This document shows, piece by piece, positions 5,065 through 9,683 of a stretch of DNA of 9,683 nucleotides. The notes under the pieces were generated by a model. It ran no database searches, had not been told where the DNA came from, and saw only the letters and a program-made list of their open reading frames with translations. Position 1 is the first letter of the stretch; each line of letters opens with the position of its first letter. A program made the position numbers and the translations under genes. This DNA is from Desulfobacterales bacterium (GTDB lineage: Bacteria > Desulfobacterota > Desulfobacteria > Desulfobacterales > Desulfosalsimonadaceae), in assembly GCA_018224315.1 (NCBI GenBank), contig JAGTVF010000214.1, positions 1 through 9,683 of the forward strand. Reading direction: 5' to 3'.

Positions 5065-6321
5065 ATGATACAGCTTGTCAGGGGTTTTAAAGACATTCTG
5101 CCCCCGGAAACCTCGGTGTGGCAGTCCATTGAAGATACGGCCAGGCGGCATTTTGAAAATTTCGGTTTCCGGGAAATCCGGCCGCCGGTACTTGAGCAGG
5201 CCGCGCTTTTTCAGCGAAGTATCGGGGAGCATACCGATATCGTGGAAAAGGAGATGTATACCTTTGCCGGAAGCCGCGACACCCTGCTGACCCTGCGGCC
5301 CGAGGCCACGGCATCAGTGGTGCGCGCCTATATCCAGCACAAAATTTATGCCGCCGACCCTGCTGCCCGGTTTTACACCATCGGTCCCATGTTTCGAAAG
5401 GAGCGGCCCCAGAAGGGCCGTTACCGGCAGTTTTACCAGATCAACGCCGAGGTCTTCGGGGTGGATTCCCCGTATATGGACGCCCAGCTCATTTACATGT
5501 GCATGACCTTTTTCCGGCGGCTTTCGGTTTCCGGCCTGCAGGTGCATTTAAATTCCCTGGGTTGCCCTGAATGCCGGCCGGCGTTTCGGCAGAAGCTCTC
5601 GGAAATGCTTGCCGGCCGGGCGGAGAATTTGTGTCCGGACTGTTTGCGCCGCCTGGAGAAAAATCCTTTGCGCGTGCTGGACTGCAAGGTGCCGGCCTGC
5701 CGGGCGGCAGTGGCCGATGCCCCGTCCATGCTTGATTTTCTCTGCGATGACTGCGGGCAGCACTTCCGGACCGTGCAGGCCGCCCTGGCGGATATGGATA
5801 TTGATTTTCAGATCGATCCCCGCCTGGTACGGGGGCTTGATTATTACACGCGAACGGCCTTTGAAATCCAGACCTCGGAACTCGGGGCCCAGAACGCGGT
5901 TGCCGGCGGCGGCCGCTACGACCAGCTCGTGGAAATGCTTGGCGGCCCGGCCCAGCCGGCCATCGGGTTTGCCATCGGTCTGGATCGTCTGGTGGAGCTG
6001 TTTTGCGCCAAGTTTCCGGCTTCGGAAACAGGGCCGGAGGTGTTTTTTCTGCCCATGGGAGATGCCGCCCGCAAGCGGGTTGCCAAATGGTCAAGCGAGC
6101 TGGCAAACGCGGGCGTGCGCGTGGAAGCGGATTTTTCAGGCCGGAGTCTAAAGGCCCTCATGCGCCGGGCCGACCGCATGGGCGCGGCCCGGGTGTTGAT
6201 TGTGGGCGATCAGGAGTTGGCTGAAAACAAGGCGGTTTTACGGGACATGAAAACCCGGGACCAGGCGGAGGTGCCCATGGACCGGCTAGTAGAATTTATA
6301 TCCGAGCATGTGGGGCGGTAG
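5065..6321 (+). CDS. hisS: Histidyl-tRNA synthetase
   Basis: A 418-residue class II aminoacyl-tRNA synthetase that charges tRNA(His). The ATG at 5065 was chosen because bacterial HisRS begins MIQLVRGFKDILPPE; the TTG at 5053 is in frame but adds four atypical residues. No strong ribosome binding site is visible for either start. Marks are the motif 1 region (about 38-55), motif 2 (FYTIGPMFRKERP to FYQINAEVFG, about 103-132), the histidine-specific LVRGLDYYTRTAFE (254-267), AGGGRYD (280-286) and motif 3 AIGFAIGLDRL (299-309). The rest is the C-terminal anticodon-binding domain. The insertion domain has three CxxC pairs (Cys167/170, 190/193, 227/230), a common feature of many bacterial HisRS. 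Followed 80 bases later by aspS on the same strand with no terminator between, so the two are probably cotranscribed. Confidence 0.97.
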   Translation: MIQLVRGFKDILPPETSVWQSIEDTARRHFENFGFREIRPPVLEQAALFQRSIGEHTDIVEKEMYTFAGSRDTLLTLRPEATASVVRAYIQHKIYAADPAARFYTIGPMFRKERPQKGRYRQFYQINAEVFGVDSPYMDAQLIYMCMTFFRRLSVSGLQVHLNSLGCPECRPAFRQKLSEMLAGRAENLCPDCLRRLEKNPLRVLDCKVPACRAAVADAPSMLDFLCDDCGQHFRTVQAALADMDIDFQIDPRLVRGLDYYTRTAFEIQTSELGAQNAVAGGGRYDQLVEMLGGPAQPAIGFAIGLDRLVELFCAKFPASETGPEVFFLPMGDAARKRVAKWSSELANAGVRVEADFSGRSLKALMRRADRMGAARVLIVGDQELAENKAVLRDMKTRDQAEVPMDRLVEFISEHVGR

Positions 6322-6401
6322 GGAAAAATGATTTTCCGGCCGATTGAATTTGAAAATCTGCATTTGTTTGCAAAAAAAAGCATCCATAAGGAGTCAAGGG
6401 G

Positions 6402-8192
6402 TTGAACGATACATTGGGAGATATGCGGCGGAGCCATCACTGCAACGCCCTGGGCGCGGCCGATGCCGGCGCGCAGGTGGTGCTGATGGGCTGGGTGCAG
6501 CGGCGCCGGGACCACGGCGGCGTAATATTTATTGATTTGCGGGACCGGGAAGGCATCACCCAGGTGGTGTTCAATCCCGACCGGAATGCGGCGGTGCATG
6601 AAAAGGCCCATGCCATTCGCAGTGAATATGTGATAGCCGTTCGGGGGGTGGTGGAAAAACGGCCCGAGGGGATGACCAACCCGCTTCTGGCAACCGGTGA
6701 AATCGAGGTCATGGTCTCGGAATTAAAGATCTTAAACCGGGCCCAGACACCGCCGTTTATGATTGAAGACCAGGTGGATGTCAATGAGAACACCCGGCTG
6801 GCCAACCGCCACATTGACCTGCGCCGGCCGTCTTTGCAAAAAAACATCATGATGCGCCACCGGGCTGCGGCCGCCGCGCGCCGGTATTTAAACGACCAGG
6901 GATTTCTCGATATTGAAACGCCGTTTTTAACCCGCAGCACCCCTGAAGGCGCCCGGGATTATCTGGTGCCCTCCCGGCTGAATCCGGGTTCGTTTTACGC
7001 GCTTCCCCAGTCGCCCCAGCTTTTCAAGCAGCTGCTGATGATTTCGGGCTTCGAGCGGTATTACCAGATCGTGCACTGCTTCAGAGACGAGGATCTGCGG
7101 GCCGACCGACAGCCGGAATTCACCCAGATCGACATGGAGATGTCTTTTGTGGGCGAAGAAGACGTCATGGCTGAGGCCGAAGGGCTCATTGCTGCGATTT
7201 TCCGGGAGGTGGGCCGGATTGAGGCAAGCCCTCCGTTTGCCCGGATGACCTACCAGGAGGCCATGGACCGCTACGGCCTGGACCGGCCTGATACCCGTTT
7301 TGGCTTAGAGCTTTGCGATATCTCCGATATTGTGGCGGAGTCCGGGTTTAACGTTTTTTCCAATACAGTGAAAAAAGGCGGCATTGTCAAGGCGCTAAAC
7401 GCCAGAGGGTGTGCGGGTTTTACCCGCAAGGAGATCGATGATTTCACCGATTTTGTGGCCGTATACCGGGCAAAGGGCCTGGCCTGGATCCGGGTCAAGG
7501 AAGGCGAGTGGCAGTCGCCCATCACCAAGTTTTTCTCAGAGGAGGAAAAACAGGCCATGGCCGCGCGCCTGGACATGCAGCCCGGGGATCTCGTGTTTTT
7601 CGGCGCAGACCAGCCCGTCATCGTCAATGAGTCTTTGGGGCAGCTGCGCAATCACCTGGGCAAAAAACTGGGGTTGATTGATGAAAATGCATACGCCTTT
7701 GTATGGATCACCGATTTTCCCATGTTTGAATACGATGAAACCGAAAAGCGCTATCAGGCCCTGCACCATCCCTTTACCGCCCCGGCCGAAGAAGACCTTG
7801 CAAAGCTGGCCTCCGATCCCGTGAGCATGCGCTCCAGGGCCTATGACCTGGTGTTAAATGGCTCTGAAATCGGCGGGGGCAGCATCCGCATCCATCAAAA
7901 GGACGTGCAGGTCCGGGTCCTGGAGGCCCTGGGCATGGACCGGGCCGAATACGAGGAAAAATTCGGGTTTCTGCTCTCGGCCCTGGACTCCGGGGCGCCG
8001 CCCCACGGCGGCATTGCCTTTGGCTTTGACCGGCTGATGACCATACTTTGCAACACGTCTTCCATCCGGGAGGTGATCGCCTTTCCCAAGACCCAGAAAG
8101 GCGCCTGCCTGATGACCGCGGCCCCGGCTTCCGCCACCCCGGCCCAGCTCAGTGAACTGGGATTAAAAGTCCGGCGGGTGGAGCAATCCTGA
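6402..8192 (+). CDS. aspS: Aspartyl-tRNA synthetase, probably non-discriminating (Asp/Asn)
   Basis: A 596-residue bacterial-type class IIb synthetase. The TTG at 6402 was chosen because AAGGAG (6388-6393) lies 8 bases upstream. An ATG at 6423 is an alternative that matches the usual family N-terminus, with a closer GGGAG. In order there is an N-terminal OB fold that reads the anticodon (WVQRRRDHGGVIFIDLRDREG region, 31-51), the catalytic core with RDYLVPSR (185-192) and ALPQSPQLFKQLLM (200-213), motif 2 FRDEDLRADRQPEFTQID (227-244), a GAD-type insertion and the motif 3 block GGIAFGFDRLM near the C-terminus. Numbered from the ATG at 6423, the His of RRRDHGG is residue 31 and the Gly of RPEGMTN is residue 83. 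These are the two residues reported, from memory, for the non-discriminating P. aeruginosa enzyme, where discriminating E. coli AspRS has Leu and Lys. It lies directly upstream of tRNA-Asn. Confidence 0.96.
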   Translation: MNDTLGDMRRSHHCNALGAADAGAQVVLMGWVQRRRDHGGVIFIDLRDREGITQVVFNPDRNAAVHEKAHAIRSEYVIAVRGVVEKRPEGMTNPLLATGEIEVMVSELKILNRAQTPPFMIEDQVDVNENTRLANRHIDLRRPSLQKNIMMRHRAAAAARRYLNDQGFLDIETPFLTRSTPEGARDYLVPSRLNPGSFYALPQSPQLFKQLLMISGFERYYQIVHCFRDEDLRADRQPEFTQIDMEMSFVGEEDVMAEAEGLIAAIFREVGRIEASPPFARMTYQEAMDRYGLDRPDTRFGLELCDISDIVAESGFNVFSNTVKKGGIVKALNARGCAGFTRKEIDDFTDFVAVYRAKGLAWIRVKEGEWQSPITKFFSEEEKQAMAARLDMQPGDLVFFGADQPVIVNESLGQLRNHLGKKLGLIDENAYAFVWITDFPMFEYDETEKRYQALHHPFTAPAEEDLAKLASDPVSMRSRAYDLVLNGSEIGGGSIRIHQKDVQVRVLEALGMDRAEYEEKFGFLLSALDSGAPPHGGIAFGFDRLMTILCNTSSIREVIAFPKTQKGACLMTAAPASATPAQLSELGLKVRRVEQS

Positions 8193-8195
8193 TGT

Positions 8196-8239
8196 GCTTG
8201 ACATTTTTGCTTGACATTTTTATTATCAAACCGTAAATA
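8196..8239 (+). promoter_or_regulatory. Two overlapping promoters of tRNA-Asn built on a 13-base tandem repeat
   Basis: GCTTGACATTTTT occurs twice in perfect tandem (8196-8208, 8209-8221), giving two TTGACA boxes. The first (8198-8203) has TATTAT at 8221-8226 after exactly 17 bases. The second (8211-8216) has TAAATA at 8234-8239, also after 17 bases. Expected starts are about 8233 and 8246, upstream of the tRNA 5' end at 8263. The tRNA may also receive readthrough from hisS-aspS, as no terminator is seen after aspS. Confidence 0.6.
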
Positions 8240-8262
8240 GACAGTCTTGATTCACACTTTGT

Positions 8263-8338
8263 TCCCCAGTAGCTCAGTTGGCAGAGCAGGTGGCTGTTAA
8301 CCACCGCGTCCGTGGTTCGAGTCCGCGCTGGGGAGCCA
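8263..8338 (+). tRNA. tRNA-Asn (anticodon GUU)
   Basis: A complete 76-base cloverleaf. The acceptor stem is TCCCCAG (8263-8269) with CTGGGGA (8328-8334), discriminator G8335, and an encoded CCA (8336-8338). The D arm has GCTC/GAGC. The anticodon stem GGTGG/CCACC (8289-8293, 8301-8305) closes loop CTGTTAA with GTT at 8296-8298. The T arm has TTCGAGT (8316-8322). It decodes AAC and AAU. Its place next to an apparently non-discriminating AspRS suggests it is first charged with Asp and then amidated. Confidence 0.98.
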
Positions 8339-8370
8339 AAACACAATCCGGCACAGTCCGGTTCCATATT

Positions 8371-8408
8371 AAAACCCCGGGAAGCCAGAAAGCTTCCCGG
8401 GGTTTTTA
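8371..8408. terminator. Bidirectional intrinsic terminator between tRNA-Asn and katG
   Basis: AAAACCCCGGGAAGC (8371-8385) is the exact reverse complement of GCTTCCCGGGGTTTT (8392-8406), with a six-base loop, a T run on the + strand (8403-8407) and an A run at 8371-8374 giving a U run on the - strand. It serves the tRNA on + and katG, whose stop is at 8472, on -. The remaining bases up to 8471 show nothing further. Confidence 0.92.
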
Positions 8409-8471
8409 TTTGTGGCCAACTCCAGTCACCCTGCGGGTTTCTTTCGTTAGCCACGAGGGGAATCACTGAAG

Positions 8472-9683
8472 TCAGGCAAGGTCAAAGCGATCAAGGTTCA
8501 TCACTTTGTTCCACGCTGTTATAAAGTCTTGCAAAAACTTCTCTTGGGCGTCCTCACATGCGTAGACTTCCGCCAGGGCTCTAAGCTGGGAGTTCGACCC
8601 AAAGAGGAGGTCGACCCGGGTGCCGGTCCACTTGATTTCGCCGCTTGAGCGATCACGCCCCTCAAACAGGTCTTCGTCTTCCGCGGTTGGCTTCCACTCC
8701 GTGCGCATTTCGAGCAGATTTACGAAAAAATCATTGGTTAGCGCCTCCGGCCGCCCGGTGAAAACACCATGCCGGGATTGCCCGTAGTTGGCATTTAAGG
8801 CACGCATGCCGCCAACCAGAACCGTCATCTCAGGAGCGGTCAGCGTCAGCAGCTGTGCCCGGTCGAGCAGCAGCTCCTCCGCCGATACGGCAAACTTGGC
8901 TCTCTGGTAATTGCGGAACCCGTCCGCAGCAGGCTCGAGCACCGCAAATGACGCCGCGTCCGTTTGTTCCTGGGACGCATCCGTGCGTCCCGGGGTGAAC
9001 GGAACGGTCACATCGTGGCCTGCATTTTTCGCCGCCTGCTCGACACCGGCACATCCGCCAAGTACGATCAAGTCAGCGAGCGACACCTTCTTGCCGCCGG
9101 CCTGTGCACCGTTGAAATCTTTTTGGATTCCCTCAAGGGTCTGCAGCACCTTTTTCAACTCCGCCGGCTGGTTGACAGCCCAGTCCTTTTGCGGCGCCAG
9201 GCGGATACGCGCCCCGTTTGCCCCGCCGCGCATGTCAGAGCCGCGGAACGTTGAAGCCGCTGACCAGGCAGTATATACGAGCTGGGAAATGGACAGGCCC
9301 GAGTTAAGGAGTTTGCCCTTGAGGTCGGCGATGTCCTGGGCGTTGACCAGCTCATGATCGACGGCTGGCACCGGGTCCTGCCAGATCAGTTCTTCTGCCG
9401 GAACTTCCGGGCCGAGATAGCGGGAACGCGGACCCATGTCGCGGTGGGTGAGCTTGAACCAAGCCCGGGCAAAGGCATCCGCGAATTCCTGGGGGTTCTC
9501 CAGGAAGCGCCGGGCGATCGGCTCGTATATCGGATCGAACTTCAGTGAGAGGTCCGCCGTGGTCATCATCGGCCGATTCTTCTTAGAGGGATCGTGCGCA
9601 TCAACCACCATGTCTTCGTCCGCCACGTCCTTAGCCAGCCACTGATTGGCTCCGGCCGGGCTCTTGACCAGTTCCCACTCATA
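8472..9683 (-). CDS. katG: Catalase-peroxidase, C-terminal part (5' end outside window)
   Basis: The frame is open from the right edge, through residues [19 protein letters not shown], to TGA at 8474-8472, giving 403 visible residues of about 720-740. KatG breaks down hydrogen peroxide by catalase and peroxidase activity using haem. Visible marks are [21 protein letters not shown], the [16 protein letters not shown] block (its HRD Arg fits the mobile Arg418 of M. tuberculosis KatG), [121 protein letters not shown] and a C-terminal [11 protein letters not shown]. This spans the end of the haem-binding domain and the whole C-terminal domain. The haem ligand, distal residues and Met-Tyr-Trp adduct lie outside. 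No frameshift is seen. It converges on tRNA-Asn and shares its terminator. Confidence 0.97.
   Translation of the reverse strand, partial: YEWELVKSPAGANQWLAKDVADEDMVVDAHDPSKKNRPMMTTADLSLKFDPIYEPIARRFLENPQEFADAFARAWFKLTHRDMGPRSRYLGPEVPAEELIWQDPVPAVDHELVNAQDIADLKGKLLNSGLSISQLVYTAWSAASTFRGSDMRGGANGARIRLAPQKDWAVNQPAELKKVLQTLEGIQKDFNGAQAGGKKVSLADLIVLGGCAGVEQAAKNAGHDVTVPFTPGRTDASQEQTDAASFAVLEPAADGFRNYQRAKFAVSAEELLLDRAQLLTLTAPEMTVLVGGMRALNANYGQSRHGVFTGRPEALTNDFFVNLLEMRTEWKPTAEDEDLFEGRDRSSGEIKWTGTRVDLLFGSNSQLRALAEVYACEDAQEKFLQDFITAWNKVMNLDRFDLA

Noticed and set aside
5489..6106. 205-codon - strand frame inside hisS
   Set aside because: Pro/Arg/Gly-rich composition typical of an antisense GC shadow; hisS on + is unambiguous.
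6322..6401. Hairpin GGAAAA/TTTTCC between hisS and aspS as a terminator
   Set aside because: The stem (6322-6327 with 6332-6337) is short and AT-rich with no T tract, so readthrough into aspS is expected.
8193..8471. tRNA-associated attachment site or mobile element between tRNA-Asn and katG
   Set aside because: No repeat of the tRNA 3' end and no integrase are present in the window; katG follows a normal terminator.

Overview
The window looks like chromosomal DNA from a GC-rich, Gram-negative-type bacterium. Gene content suggests a member of the Desulfobacterota (former Deltaproteobacteria, near Desulfobacterales). The points in favour are a standalone FMN-type glutamate-synthase-like protein with an N-terminal cysteine cluster, a GAF-ANTAR regulator, a hisS-aspS pair, and an AspRS with features of the non-discriminating type. 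This placement is inference from gene style; no marker in the window fixes it.

Layout, left to right. The 3' part of a nicotinamidase-like gene (pncA, + strand) runs in from the left edge and overlaps tail to tail with thiD (- strand). A 178-base gap holds a thiD promoter and an intrinsic terminator. Three genes then run on the - strand in the order panB, GAF-ANTAR regulator, glutamate-synthase-like gene (4777 down to 1374). A 275-290 base gap holds back-to-back promoters for panB and for the + strand pair hisS-aspS. Two overlapping promoters then drive tRNA-Asn(GUU), followed by a bidirectional terminator. The C-terminal half of katG (- strand) fills the right end and runs off the edge.

The most interesting element is the 234-base gap between the GAF-ANTAR gene and the glutamate-synthase-like gene. 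On the - strand it holds, in order, a promoter (TTGACA, 17-base spacer, TAATAA), two stem-loops with six-base loops (AAUGGC and AAAGGC, both with A at position 1 and G at position 4), and an intrinsic terminator with eight U residues. The 5' arm of the terminator overlaps the second hexaloop hairpin, so the two cannot form together. This is the architecture expected for ANTAR-protein transcription antitermination, and the probable ANTAR protein is encoded immediately upstream. The predicted circuit is that the GAF domain senses a signal, the ANTAR domain holds the dual hexaloop RNA, the terminator fails to form, and the glutamate-synthase-like enzyme is expressed.

A second theme is asparagine coding. 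The AspRS carries His and Gly at the two positions that, from memory, mark non-discriminating AspRS in Pseudomonas aeruginosa, and the next gene is tRNA-Asn. This suggests that Asn-tRNA(Asn) is made through Asp-tRNA(Asn) and GatCAB.
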